Assembly: GCA_900073065.1 (NCBI GenBank)
Contig: FJOG01000019.1
Span: forward strand, 773,151-837,150
Origin: Phialocephala subalpina
Taxonomy: Eukaryota > Ascomycota > Leotiomycetes > Helotiales > Mollisiaceae
Length of the DNA: 64,000 bases
Direction: 5' to 3'
Each line of letters starts with the position of its first letter. The stretch's first letter is position 1. The translations under genes were made by a program, and so were the position numbers. The notes beneath the pieces are model-generated. The model had not been told where the DNA came from and ran no database searches. It was given only the letters and a program-made list of their open reading frames with translations. Below, in pieces: positions 11,532 through 23,044 of this stretch.

Positions 11532-12454
11532 ATGTCCCACGAAAAGATGACGAATAAAAGCCTATTCCAACACCTCGAGGCCAGCGGCCAAGCAGGCTCC
11601 ATGATCACAAAAAAACAATGGTACATCATACCAGTCTTGTTTAACATCATCATTGCCGCCGGCGAGGGAATTCTGCTCGGAGTATATATCGACATAGGGG
11701 AGAAATGATCAGCATGGCCGTACCTAATGGCGTTTGCTCTGACCGCACTCGCAATGGGATGGTCATTTAGCTCAGGCTAATTATTAAATCAGGCTTTCGG
11801 AGCATCAACCCGAGTTCCCCATCGCCATCTCTTTATCTGAGTCGAAGATTGAAGGGTGCCATTTTAAAGCCACGGTATGCAAGGCTTGGTCTAGAAATTG
11901 GACTTGATGGTCCAAAGACTTTTTACTGGGGGCGGAGTTGAAATGGAGAGGCGGCTTCGTTCTGTATATGGCGGATCGTCTATACGGCAGCTCTGCATCT
12001 TGGCTCGAGGACCAATCTTATCCATGATCAGCATCATCCTAGGCGTGAATTCGGTAATGGCTGTGGGTTGTTTTGTGTCCGGGTTTCATCAGGAGATATG
12101 TCGAACGGGACATGGGTTGTGAAAGCCCTTGTACCGGCTGTCTGTTCACCGGCCGCCCATATGGGCATTGTATTCACAGGATATCTAGGAGTAAATTGGA
12201 GAGTGAGTGATCTGGCAAGAGAGATCAGGTCAGAATGTCTGTGCACTAAGTTAGAGAAGGATGCCGAAATTGGAAGGGAGCATTAGCTGCGTTGATTGGA
12301 TATTTGCTAAAGTGGGAGGGAGAGGATGAGAGTAACGCTGAATATCGAGAGAGAGCCATCAGGATATCGATTCGTGAAAAGGCAACACCGTCAAGGACCC
12401 GGAACATTCTCCACCGCTGGTTTCGGAGTAGGAAAACCGAAGTCGACTTAGTTT
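11532..12454 (+). pseudogene. Tandem copy B of the same membrane-protein gene, heavily decayed
   Basis: It starts at ATG 11532 with MSHEKMTNKSLFQHLEASG and a hydrophobic segment, meets a TGA at about 11706 exactly where copy A has an Arg codon (A: MRPAWPY; B: stop-SAWPY), and then carries further stops and shifts. The end is clearly paralogous to copy A: VNWRVSDLAREIR, then a helix, then RSRKTEVDLV-stop against A's QSRKYKEVLV-stop. The upstream DNA is also shared (GACTTGG and TAACGAG blocks at about 10030 and 11383), so promoter and gene were duplicated together with a spacing of about 1.34 kb. Confidence 0.65.
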
Positions 12455-13687
12455 AGGCACAATTGAATTGGACATGATAGTGCCCAGTTAGGACACCCTT
12501 CGAAGACTGTGTTCATATCAGGAGTCGCGAGTTGAGATGTCGCTTGAATCCGTTCGCTGTCATGCATCTGCCGCAGGAGCTGCGAAAGTATTGATGAAGC
12601 TATGAAGCGGGAGGAAGCGCAAGAAGAATGGGCATAGAGAGTCTTGCTCGTCTTGCACGCGGAGAACGAAGAAGCAAAGCGATAGAGCCTGGACAGTCGC
12701 ATGCTAGCTTTTGGAGGTGATGTTTCAAACGACTTCAAGGGCGTGAAAAGCTCGTGACGCAATGAAGACCTAAGAGATATCTCATTTCAGTAAAAGTTGC
12801 TAGATGCGTTCGAGATACACAGAGATGAATTGAAATTTAATGGGAAGCTTTGGCGCCTTCGCTCGAGAACCATTGAAGTTCCGACGGTTCTCATGGCTGT
12901 GATAACAGGTTCTCGGAAGCATGTTAATGTGACTTCGTCGAAGCATCGTAGTAATCGCAATTTGAAATTGTACTGACAATAAGGAAGTCCAGAATATAGC
13001 ATCACAGCCAAGAGTTCGGACGAAAAGAGACAGATCTTGAAAGCGCCAACCGTCAAAAACATTCACCTTAAAAACGCCAAGCCCGTCCCTGTCCCACCCT
13101 CGCCTCAACCTCTCCCCTCTCAAAAAGACCTAGCGTACAGGTAGCCCCTTTCAACATGCATGAGCTTCGCCGCTTCCTCTTCGGAAATTTGAGGAGTGAG
13201 AAATAAATCCTCTGAATGTTTGGATTCTTCGTTGGGAATCTGGATCGGGACCGATGAAGGTTTTGCCGCTCGGTGCGCACCCGGGAGGTTCGGATGAGCT
13301 TCATGTTTGCTTGTTGGAAAAGGAGGCTGATTATTGAATGCAGGAGACAGGAGTTCATCTCATGCTTTCCGTTCTTTTTTTCCTCGATGAACAATTGAAA
13401 AGACGCATGTATGGGAAAGTACTAACAGTCAATTGGATATTCTTGAAAGCAAAGTATCGCACTTGCGACAGGATATTCTCACAGCACAGAAGAATTATTC
13501 GAGCCAATAGCGAGGGAAAATCCGCGGAATTGAACGCATGCCGATTTTTTCCTCGCTCGATATCAGCCACTCGAAGAAATTACGATATTCAAAATGGGCA
13601 TGGCGCTCAATCTGGCCATGCAAACCACAAACACCTAGAACTCCAATCGCCAATCGCCAATTCGCCTCGCTACTTCAATCTTTCGTC
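12455..13687. other. Intergenic, nothing recognised
   Basis: Several 60-117-codon frames overlap on both strands. None shows a domain, consistent hydrophobic pattern or splice-compatible extension. Confidence 0.45.
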
Positions 13688-14807
13688 CTAATATCTCGTC
13701 TCTCCTCCCAACGCACCCAATCCCTGATGTAACTGCGGCGCACCACCTCTATTTCCAGGCGGTGTCACTGAGTTTCCTCCACTCCCTGATTGACCAAAGT
13801 AATCCTGTTGAGGCTGGCTAGCACCATAGTATCCCGTCTCCTCACTCCTTGTTCCACCCGGTGTGATCAACGGAAGGTTCGCCTCAGATCTATTCGGGAA
13901 AGATTGTGCCTCAACATCATTCCCCTTACTGCTCGCAGCTGCCAGTAATTGAGCCCGCTGTTCCTGCTTGGCTTTCGCGCTGTTGCGAAAACACATTATT
14001 CCGAAGGCGATGGCGGTTGCGGCAAGTGCGACGCCGAAGATGATTGTGACGATCAGACCGGAAGTGGTGAGTTCATCGTCTCTCTTCATGCAGACGTCTG
14101 CGCCGGCTGTTGCTGAGAAGCATATCATTCCGGGAGCGCAGGAGGCAATTTCGGTTGTGGTTGCGACGCAGGTGGAGGTTCCGGATGTCGTTTGGCAGCT
14201 GGAGGTTGATTTCGTGGATGTGACTGAGCAGGTGCCTGGATATTGGTTAGTAAGAATATTGGTTATCTGCAAATTGAAACATACCAGTTGTAGTCGCACC
14301 AGAAGTCGTCGATCCAGTGCTTGTCGTCGTAGTGCTGGACGAAGTTGAAGTGGTCGATGAGGCTGTGGTCGCTGTTGAAGAAGTTGAATCGGATGTTGTT
14401 GAATCGACAGTGGTCGTGGCAGATGTGCTTGCAACGGTAGTACTTGAGGTCTTCTCACTCGTAGACTTTGCAGAAGTGGATTTCGCAGTTGTCTTCGCGG
14501 TGGTGCTGTCTTCAGTGGTAGAATCTGCTCTCCTCCTCAAATCACCTCTGCCATTGTCCAATGGCTGGCAGTCCTTTGCAAACCAGACTGCCTCTACCGT
14601 AGCAGCCCCGACTTCACATCCATTCGAGCTGTAGCATCGCTCAATTTCGTCCAGTCTTTGGAGGTCCGCCGCTCCGAGACAATTCGCGATTGCGTCGATT
14701 GAGCCGCACGAAGTGTCTGCAACCAGATCTTCAATATTGTTCCGCGCACATCCGCTAGCAGAAACAATTGAGGCCGAGGCCAGGAGCGCGATGAGAGTGG
14801 TTCGCAT
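13688..14807 (-). CDS. Single-pass surface protein with cysteine ectodomain and Ser/Thr stalk
   Basis: Exons 14807-14285 and 14235-13688 (48-nt intron, phase 1) give 356 residues. A signal peptide ends at about residue 18 (SIVSAS). Next comes a 60-residue ectodomain with six cysteines (C-A-R-N-N ... CGSIDAIANCL ... ERCYSSNGCEV ... KDC). A long Ser/Thr-rich stalk follows, likely O-mannosylated, then a second short Cys segment (SCAPGMICFSATAGADVC). One membrane span (LIVTIIFGVALAATAIAFGIMCF) leads to a polar cytosolic tail rich in Gly, Pro and Gln. The layout is that of fungal wall sensors and WSC-like proteins, but the ectodomain does not have the CFEM or WSC cysteine pattern. Function unknown; a wall or membrane surface role is inferred. 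Confidence 0.8.
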
Positions 14808-15783
14808 ATTGGCTTGTTCTGAAACTGAGAATAAAAACGGCTGCGGGGAGTTGTTGACAGCTCAAGATCGTACCAAATCGTATTCTGCCTGATCAGTGAA
14901 ACTGAGGCCGTAGGACAGAGGGAATATTAGCGACTAGAAATATTATCGTGAGAAAGAAACAACCTCAATGGGAAACATGTTCTACATAAATGCTAACTGA
15001 AATGAGCCCAACACCAGTGCTTATTTTAAGGCCAGGCGAAGCTCATGAGGCTACCTAAAAGCTGAGCTATTAGGGGTCTGACAGGCGTCCTGATAGGTGC
15101 GATAGCGAACGGCAGCCAGTGAACCTTGTCATACCTTGCGCGGTGCATCGGATTTAGCCTTGAAGAGGGTGTCTTGCTTGTGAGCGGTGAATAAATCATC
15201 CCGGAAAAGTATTCAACGCGTTGTTTCTGCCGGTGGAGGAGATGCGAATGCAAACGACGAGGACGCGCACCCTCTGTATAGAAAATATAAAAAGCCTTTC
15301 GACGTCCACGGCGCTTGAGCGTTTTGAGGGTACTCGAATCCACTTGGTCCCCACAGACGTGACGAAGCGCTGGGATGCTGGAAGCTTGACGGCGTCAGAT
15401 GCGTGGTTGTAAGGCGGTGGCTGAGTGGGAGAGGGGCCTGGGAGCGTAGCAAGCTTGGCTGTTTGCAGGCGTATTTTTCTTAAAAGGTCTGGCTGAAACC
15501 CACAAGATCCAGCCCATGGGCGTGAAAGACCAATCCCATTGGATGGCCTTCCGAACGCATCTGGTACATAGGGGCACAATTCGACGTGGGGAGCATATGG
15601 TGAGCATCGTGAGATATAGATGAAAAGTTTGCGATGGAGAGATGCGAGAGTGAAAGCTCAAGATTTAAGCCGCCGAAAAGCTGCAAGGGGTTGATCGAGA
15701 GTCACGTGTTGTTACTATCAAAATACGTCATTCCTTGGCAACAAACAAGGTTGCCTTTCAACGCTTCACATCTCTAACTCTTC
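14808..15783. other. Divergent promoter region
   Basis: It lies between the minus-strand surface protein and the plus-strand I78 gene. Only shadow frames occur. A CT-rich leader just before 15784 is consistent with a promoter for the I78 gene. Confidence 0.45.
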
Positions 15784-16245
15784 ATGACTATTAAACACGC
15801 TCTCTCTTTTACTTTGAGATCTTCCAGAAACACAACTTTTCCGAAGAATACCCATCAAATTCAAAACAGATCCTTCAATACAAGAACAACCTTCAACATG
15901 CCTCTCGTTGCCCCAGGTATCAACTCAGGAGGTGATAGCTCCAAGACCGAGGAGTGGATGAACAAGTTGGTTGGCAAGAAGTTGACTGATGGTGCATCTG
16001 ATTCTACTGTAAGCTTTGCCTACCTTTTGATGAAGTAAATGCTGATGAGATCCAGTCCTTCGCCAAGCAAGATCTTCCGAAGGAGACTCGGGTTATTGAG
16101 CCAGGAATGATGGTTACCAAAGATTTCAAGCCAGATAGGTAGGCACAGTTCTAATGACCTGAGACTGAAGTAAGATGCTAATGACTACAGACTGAATGTT
16201 CATCTCAAGGAGGATGGAACTGTCTCTCATGTCGACCACCAATAG
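15784..16245 (+). CDS. Potato-inhibitor-I78-like protein, possible alternative starts
   Basis: Three exons: 15784-16008, 16056-16138 and 16191-16245. Starting at 15784 gives 120 residues; starting at the in-frame ATG 15898 (MPLVAPGINSGG) gives 82, the usual length of fungal I78 proteins. The core matches the family: a short acidic helix, VIEPGMMVTKDFKPDRLNVHLKEDG with the D-R-L-N-V-x-L-x-x-D-G strand, and an HVDHQ end. Family members lack disulfides and inhibit serine proteases or act as small cytosolic proteins of unclear role. The extra 38 residues are Ser/Thr/Arg-rich without acids near the start and would suit a mitochondrial presequence; they may equally be 5' leader. The two starts would allow dual targeting (inference). 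Confidence 0.85.
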
Positions 16246-16569
16246 AAATGCTGCTTAACATGCTCTCTGTGGACCAACAATGAATCGATGACCTTCTGAA
16301 CTTCTGACTCACATTCGTGCTCTCACCCTTGCTGATATCCACTACATGCTACACCTCTTGCCCTTTATGCATTCTTCAGACATCTTGAAGATATACTCAC
16401 ACGTGATTGATTACCCCTCATATGGTTTCGCCTTTGGTCTATCGCTACGGTAGCCGAATCGCGGGGCAAGCAACCCCACATTCAAATCATATTCGCGCCT
16501 CAATCTTCTCCCCCTCTAAGCCACACGACCTCAACAACTGCACAACAAGATACACATCCAACCTTCAAG
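16246..16569. other. Short intergenic region
   Basis: Holds the 3' end of the I78 gene and the promoter and CA-rich leader of the Tma20 gene. Nothing else seen. Confidence 0.5.
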
Positions 16570-17466
16570 ATGTTTAAGAAAGAGTCAGGCCCCTCCTTCT
16601 TCCTAGTCTGCGACAGCTCAAGCTAACAGAACAGAAGCATATCTCCTGGCTCGAAGTCAAAAGTAAAATCCTCAGTGCAACGCGCGATTCGAACCCAGCT
16701 CGTACAGACATACCCGCTACTGGCGCCGCATATCGATGAGATAATACCGAAGAAGGAGCAGTTGGATGCTATGAAGATGTACGTCCTTCCTCCTCTACTA
16801 CACTCTGCCAGGTCTCAGCGCCAGTCCCTGGGTCTATCACGATCCCAACCTCCCCATACCTTCCTCCTCCATACATTATTTTTCCAGTTTGAGCATAAAA
16901 CGCACGCCCTCTCTACCAGCTCGACGATACATCTGCCAACATGAAATTCTCACAGACCAGAAAGAGTAACCCTCTATCTCATCGGCCCAACCCCCCTCTT
17001 CTACCAACACATGACCGACGCCCTCCTCCCGCACCTAAAACTCGTCCACCGCTTTCCCACTTGCTTCCCCTCAATCCGAATCGATCGCGGCGCCATCCGT
17101 TTTGTTCTCTCCGGCGCCACCCTCATGGCTCCCGGCCTCACATCGACCGGTGGTCGACTCCCCTCTGGCAACTCCGAAGAAAAAGGCGGATATGGAGAAC
17201 TTGGCGGGAAAGGCGAAGAAGGGAAATTATACTGGAAGGGAGATGAGGATGATGACGAGAGAGAGGATGGGAAGGAGGGATGGTATGGAGGGAGAGAATT
17301 GGAGAAGGGAGAGCCGGTTGTGGTTTGTGCGGAGGGGAAGAGGGAGGCGTGTGCGGTGGGACTGTTGAGTATGGGGACTAAGGAGTGTAAGGAGAAGGGG
17401 AAGGGGCCGGTTGTTGAGGAGGGGCATTATCTTGGGGATGGGTTGTGGAGGTTGGTAACTGAGTAG
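16570..17466 (+). CDS. TMA20: Tma20/MCT-1 translation factor with PUA domain
   Basis: Exons 16570-16583, 16635-16778 and 16956-17466 give 222 residues. The first exon has only 14 nt (MFKK plus part of a codon), and the introns are 51 and 177 nt. The product starts MFKKESISPGSKSKVKSSVQR and continues AIRTQLVQTYPLLAPHIDEIIPKK, the MCT1 N-terminal domain. The PUA domain follows: LKLVHRFPTCFPSIRIDRGAIRF, then VLSGATLMAPGLTS, and an ending HYLGDGLWRL. The family partners Tma22/DENR on the 40S subunit, where it promotes tRNA and subunit recycling and reinitiation. Compared with the roughly 180-residue yeast protein, the PUA domain carries an insert of about 45 Gly/Glu/Lys/Asp-rich residues after GLTSTGG. 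This is a conserved housekeeping gene. Confidence 0.93.
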
Positions 17467-18625
17467 TGGGTGGTTGAGTGGGTTCGTTGAGTTGGGGTAT
17501 TTGGGATATGAAGCAACAATGAATACATCTGCGGCCCTGAAGTTGGCGTTGCGGTGGGTTGAATGTCTGAAAGGTGCGGGCACACGAATGGAGGTGATAT
17601 ATGCTGGGAGTGGCAGCGAGATTGAGGATTTTTGAGCTGGTTCTCAGAGGTTGGGATATCGAGACAAGTCAAGATGCCTGTGGAGATGTGGGACATTAGC
17701 AGGATTCGACTTTGTTATGCAAGGAATTCCATCAAGAGCTCTTCTTCATTATCCTTCTCTATATACGCTTTACCTATTCCAATCTGTTTCTGCCTTCAGG
17801 TCCCGCCTTTGCTCATATATGTACCTCGTCTTGCTCTTCTCTTTGTTCTTCATTCGCTCTTCTGGAACTGCTACGAGAACTACTGGTCGTCATCAGCATT
17901 GTCATTTTTCAACGAGAGAGACACAGCTCTGGTTCCTCGCTGACTTGCTAGATGCAGTAATTTTCACAAATTGGATCTGCGCTAGGTAGTGAAATTATAG
18001 TCTTGTCTAGCTTTTTGTTCAAGTTCATTTTCTTTGTCAAATATCTTTTGGAAGAGTCGTGTGATTATGTTTGCACGGACGAGAATAGATACTTCAGCGA
18101 AGCGCCATAGTGGATCCATGTTTGTTGTCAAAAGTGTAAGATCTCTGACATGAGATGTTGCCCCAAGTTATCATTGAAATAAAGTGTAATGGTATAGATT
18201 GGCATTTTTGTTGGTAGTTTATATATCCTGACTTGAAGGATCTGGATTTCTGGAGCACGAGCAAGATTTGGTCACGCTATTTTTCTCATTTTCTTTCAAA
18301 TAGTTTCCTTTAACAACTCACAATCTGATTCTGCCGTAGCGTAAGTGGACAGCGAGAAATAAGTCGATATTCTCAAAAATGCGTATAACCCGAGGTTGGC
18401 GTCTTTTGGTTGGCCCCCTGAAAGCCACTCGCTAAACCCCTTTAGGTGACCGATGGCGCCTCTCGGTGCGACACCGAAACCTGGTCTTGAACACATCGAA
18501 CACATCGAGTACTCGCGACACCGACAGTCAAGATGTGACCGCTATATAGATGTCACCTTGGATCGTTTCTTATACTTCTTCGCTATAAGGTGTTTCATTC
18601 AATTCATTGCATCTGTTTTCCAGAA
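17467..18625. other. Intergenic, nothing recognised
   Basis: About 1.16 kb without a coherent frame. The three overlapping plus-strand frames near 17630-17990 are T/C-rich and hydrophobic by base composition only. Confidence 0.45.
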
Positions 18626-20597
18626 ATGGCAGACCCCGTAGCCAGGCAGGAGCCTGAATTCCAGGCGCCGACATACACTATCACTTATGCTCTAGATGGC
18701 ACGCTTCAATTTGATCCACCACCAGACTCCCCAGAGCTCGCTATTGCCTTGAGTCTGCATTTTCCCTTCCAAAGAACACTGAAGGAGAAGATGCGAGAAG
18801 CACAATTGTCTTTTTTGCGCAGTCAGAATCAGGCAACAAATGCTGGAACGGGTACCCAGCATGAAACTTCGACAACAGTGCCAAGTGCAACACCACTTCA
18901 ACCTACAACTCAAGGAGACGGCCGAAGTGTCCAGGCCGTGCAAGTTCCACAAGCTACTCCACAATTTCATTTATTCGACTTGGGAATGCAAGAACCGACA
19001 TCCTCCTCAACCACAACCCGTCAACCCAAGTCGAAAAAGCGACCCAGGAAGTCACGCGCCAAAGCAGCGGCCACTGAACCGAAAGGCTCAGCTACCGCAA
19101 ATCAACACTTTTGGGATCTCACTTCTGGAGAAACGGCGCCGAAGAAAACTAGAAGAACTCTTGGACCGGAAGAGGCGGAACAGGTTGCCGCGAACCGAGG
19201 AAATGTTTGCGATTATCACAGGGAGCATCGGACGAAGGTAATTGAAAACCACACTTTGAAGAGGGTACATTTGGAATAGAAACTGATCGATCTCAGTGTG
19301 ACCCCGCTAAGTGTCCTGGGAACAAACTCTTCCAGAAAAGCTTGCTTCGACCTCCTTCCCGAGCACTCGAAGCCTCCTTTGAGGACTTCCCAGGTGCTAG
19401 TAGTTGCCACCAGAAAGAATGCAATATCACAGCAAGCCACTCGCACCAACCCGATCTTGATCTACGCGCACTAGCAGGAGAAAACGGAATGATCGAAACT
19501 GATACCTCGAATGTGATCTCTGCTTCATTTCCGAACCAGAACCTCAACCCTTTACTCCAGCATGAACACCCTCAAGCTGACCAAGGTGAGGGAGACCGGG
19601 GCATGAACGATGCAATGCTCCTTGAAATTCTATTTGATGATTTCGAGCTCGGTCAGAGTCTGCATGGCAACTTTCTCTCTGGTGAAGCATATTTGCCCTT
19701 GTGTCCCCTATCCAATTTCACCCATGAGGAAGTTTTTCCAGGGGATTCCAACGAAGCTTTCTGCGTTTATGATTTGAAGGGCCTTGATGAGGAACTGAAT
19801 AAGAAGAAGAAGAAAGAGGAGGAGCAGACAACGACCCCTTGGTATAGCGGCCCCGGAGACAATGGAGGTGGGGGGACTGGCGGCAAAAATGGAGATGGAG
19901 GAGACGGCGATAGAAGCGGGGATGGCGGGGCTGCTGGCGGGACAGGTGGAAGTGGAAATAATGGGTCTTCCAACGATGCTTTCCGGGCTTTCATGGGAGA
20001 TGGCTGGTATTCCTTGATGGTTGCTGTCTTCATGCTGGCATGGTTTGCATTGCGAACTAGTAAGAAGACTTTCTGGCGAGACTCCCATCTTGGGGAACCG
20101 CGAGTCGACCTACTCTTGACGTGGCTGCAAGCCCTGGCATCTCAGGCATCTCAGTTGGTGGCATGAACGGTGACCATTGTTCTGGCGGTCCGGAGGATGA
20201 TGATGATGCTTCCAGTGGCGAAGGGCGTGTTGAAGATGTTGTTACATCGTATCTGGATTCACAACTCGATAGATTCTACCCCACAGTACTCGCAAATCCA
20301 CTTCAACGCCCTCCTAAAATCCTGGACGGACCCGTGGGCATGCTACCTTCTCTACCGAAAGAAACAGATGGACGCTCGCCACCCCAATATTCGCCTCGTC
20401 CCCCGATTACACCGGATGCCGTCTCTACCGTGCTCTCGCGCTTCCGTTCAAAGATTCAGACGAAGACCAAGGCTAGGGAAAGTTCGAAGCCAACCTACGC
20501 CCCATCGACTCGCAATGATCAGCAAGCTATTCAAACTTTCGAGGAGTTGTCGCATTTCACTTTACTTTGTATGTCTAGCGCAGTCAGAGCTTTCTAG
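18626..20597 (+). CDS. Uncharacterised protein with Cys/His motif, Gly-rich region and membrane span
   Basis: Proposed exons 18626-19237, 19297-20059 and 20146-20597 give 608 residues. Without the last intron the frame stops at 20166 (493 residues). The N-terminal half is Ser/Thr/Gln-rich with a basic patch, PKSKKRPRKSRAKAAA, resembling a nuclear localisation signal. At the exon 1-2 junction is VCDYHREHRTK-CDPAKCPG, a Cys/His arrangement that could bind zinc. A Lys/Glu run, a long Gly/Asp/Asn-rich linker and one hydrophobic segment (SLMVAVFMLAWFAL) follow. I prefer the third exon because GTAAGA at 20060 and CTCAG at 20145 are good sites and restore a frame with protein-like content (VVTSYLDSQLDRFYP). 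The family is not recognised; its function is unknown. Confidence 0.6.
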
Positions 20598-21280
20598 AGT
20601 TGGTATTTATGTCGGAGGCTTCTGGAAATTTGGTAGAATGATATTTTGAACCTCAATAGAATGCACTGACTCATTTCTAAGATTGAACCCCAATTGCCTC
20701 CTTGAAAATAAACCACCACTTGGTTGCGCGCAAACTCCCATCATCCGTCCAGAGTTTTCAAGTCACGATAGTACTCTTCCACAGCAGCAATGTTCAGCCC
20801 CCACCATATCTTAGCATATCATCGACATACATGATCCGGGCGATCGAGCTTTCTAGAACTGCGGCAAGGCTAACCGTTAGGGCTTCACGTACTGTCGCGT
20901 AGTGAGGCAGTGGAATTTTAGGAGATGTCCTCACCAAATTTGGGCTCGGGAAGGGGGAAGGCAGAACGGGGCGTTTTCGGTGGGAAGAAGGCTAGGACTT
21001 GAACGTTCGGGATTAAAAATGTCAGCTAGCCAGGGTTGAATCGTGAAAAATGGAGGGGGATTTAGGCGAGAGCATGAACAATGTTAGGGTTGGGATTTCA
21101 AGGTGTGGAGCTTCAAGTTGCGTGGTGGAGTTGAAGATTGGTTTGAGGCGGGCTCTGCAGGGGAGCATTGTAATTTGGCTGCATTGGAATTTAAAAGTCC
21201 ATAGTGGGAAGAATCGATGGAAAGTCTTTTAAGTCGCAAGATAAGATTCGAGATTTAATTCAAGATGGCTCAGATGACCA
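20598..21280. other. Convergent intergenic region
   Basis: No coding frame of note. An alternative last intron of the upstream gene (GTATGT at 20570 to TTCTAAG at 20680) would extend that gene here by one codon before a stop. Confidence 0.4.
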
Positions 21281-22665
21281 TCAACCAAAAACATCAGTCC
21301 AACTCGGATTCACCGTCCCTCTTTCATCATACATAAACGCATACCACAACACACAAGTCCCCAAATTCATCAAGAAGAAACAGAACGAGATCCAAGCACT
21401 ATCATGTATGCTTCCCAGCTCCCCACCTCCAGTGGCAGCATTTCGTTCCCTGGTCTCCTCCTCCTGCGTAGCTCCGACACCAAGAGGTCGAACATCAAGC
21501 AATAACACTTTCGCAACACCAGGCCACCTGTCACAAACCCTCGAAAGACCCCAATGAAAAGCCCACGCTATACCAAAGAGATAAAGCCAGATGGCCATCA
21601 CATCACTAGTCTTCTTCAACCAACCTGGCGGAGGCGGGATCGCAGGTCCTTTCTCCCCGGGCGCGCGAGGCTTCTGCACCCTCCTCTCTGTCCCTGGAAG
21701 CAGAAAGCTGCCTACCATCGTCCTGAAGAGCATATTCCAGACACGAGATAGGAAATGTTGTTTAGTGAGATCGATACGAAAGCAGCAGAATAGGAGTACC
21801 CAGAAGAGGGTAACGATCAGGAAGGAGAGGACGATTACTGCTTTGATGAAGGCTAGGATCTCGTGAGCGAGGGGCGAGGAATTGATGAAGGATGTGCATG
21901 GACGCCAGAGGGTCTCGACTCCCCAGGCCAGGAAGACGATGTGGGTGATGACGGATAGTATGAAGAACGCTATCTCGAAGTTTCTCAAGTATTCAGATAC
22001 CTTGACTACCTTCAGACGGAGCGGTGCGTTTTGAGGATCCTCACATTCGAGAGCACTGAGTCCTAGGATGCTCTCTACAGTTGTGTTTTCTGATGTGGTC
22101 GATGATCGAGCGATCATAGCCACGAGCTCCGTGACGACGAAAGAAGAAACGAACATGAGGCCCCAAGTTTTCGTCCAAGGTGTTCCAGAGAATGAGGCTA
22201 GTTTTATTGCAGCGGGGAGGGGTCCCATGATGAAGAACATCCATCGTGGCCAAGTCTTTGCTTCTGGTGGACTTTGATGGGCTTCTTCTCCAATTCGTTC
22301 GGAGCCCAATCGAGCATGAGCGACGAGTTGAAATCTTTTCTTTAATCCAACAAGAAGGGAAATAAAGGTAGTGACGAGACGGATAAGGGCGAAGATTGCG
22401 TCTGCGAGACAGAGAATTGGTGAACTGGCGAGATAAATTCGATATCGTGATGGAATGCCACATATTTTGCCAGAAGGTTGGGCCATGGAATTGATTGCCA
22501 AACATAACAGCACCCAAAATATGACGTGCCATGTCACTGGCGATGAAGTCGACGGTACGGACAAGGCTGCGGGGTCGTCGGCTGGAATCAACAGTCAGCA
22601 TTAATGAATTGCGAAATGGGATTGAGTTCACTTGTTGGGACCCGGGACAATCGGTTCAGAATCAT
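21281..22665 (-). CDS. Polytopic membrane protein of unknown function
   Basis: A 34-nt first exon (22665-22632, MILNRLSRVPT) splices across a 50-nt intron to 22581-21281, giving 444 residues; the large frame itself has no ATG at its left end, which is why the small exon is proposed. About seven hydrophobic segments are visible, including VTWHVIFWVLLCLAI, a segment near LADAIFALIRLVTTFI, MFVSSFVVTELVAMIA, FEIAFFILSVITHIVFLAW, a long VIVLSFLIVTLFWVLLFCC, MAIWLYLFGIAWAFHW and FCFFLMNLGTCVLWYAF. The loops have no transporter or receptor signature I recognise. The distribution is typical of fungal-specific integral membrane proteins. Confidence 0.75.
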
Positions 22666-23044
22666 GCTCTCGGATGCGATGATTTAAATGAAGCCACACT
22701 CTGGTGGAGGAAAGGGATCATCGCGAGCTTTGAAGAAAAGTTGGCAGCCCAGGTTAAAACCTCCAGTTGATGATGGAAGGCATGTGGCTGAGTACTTTAG
22801 CTTATGCAGGTTGCTGGCGATGATCACCCTACTCGGCAAAGCCCCTGGCCGAGGCGAACTGGCGGGCTAAACTGGACATTCTGATGTGTATTTCTCAGAC
22901 CGTCTATGCTCTCTATTGCGCATCCTAGTGATCTCACTCCGAATCCAGGGGATTTCTGCTTAGGAAGAGGGATGATTGAGACTCAAAGAACTAGATACCG
23001 TGAAGAAGAACCTAGAATGAGCAATGCCGGATAACTCCTCACCC
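22666..23044. other. Intergenic region
   Basis: Separates two minus-strand genes. It holds the promoter of the membrane protein and the 3' end of the mannosidase gene. Nothing else seen. Confidence 0.45.

Noticed and set aside
19708..20088. Proline- and serine-rich minus-strand frames over the Gly-rich region
   Set aside because: They are antisense shadows of a GGN/GAT-rich coding sequence; no start context or homology.
20190..20220. ATGATGATGATG run
   Set aside because: A short trinucleotide run inside coding sequence, not a diagnostic repeat.
22041..22631. 196-codon minus-strand frame overlapping the polytopic membrane protein
   Set aside because: Arg/Ser-rich alternative frame; the other frame has the consistent pattern of hydrophobic segments.
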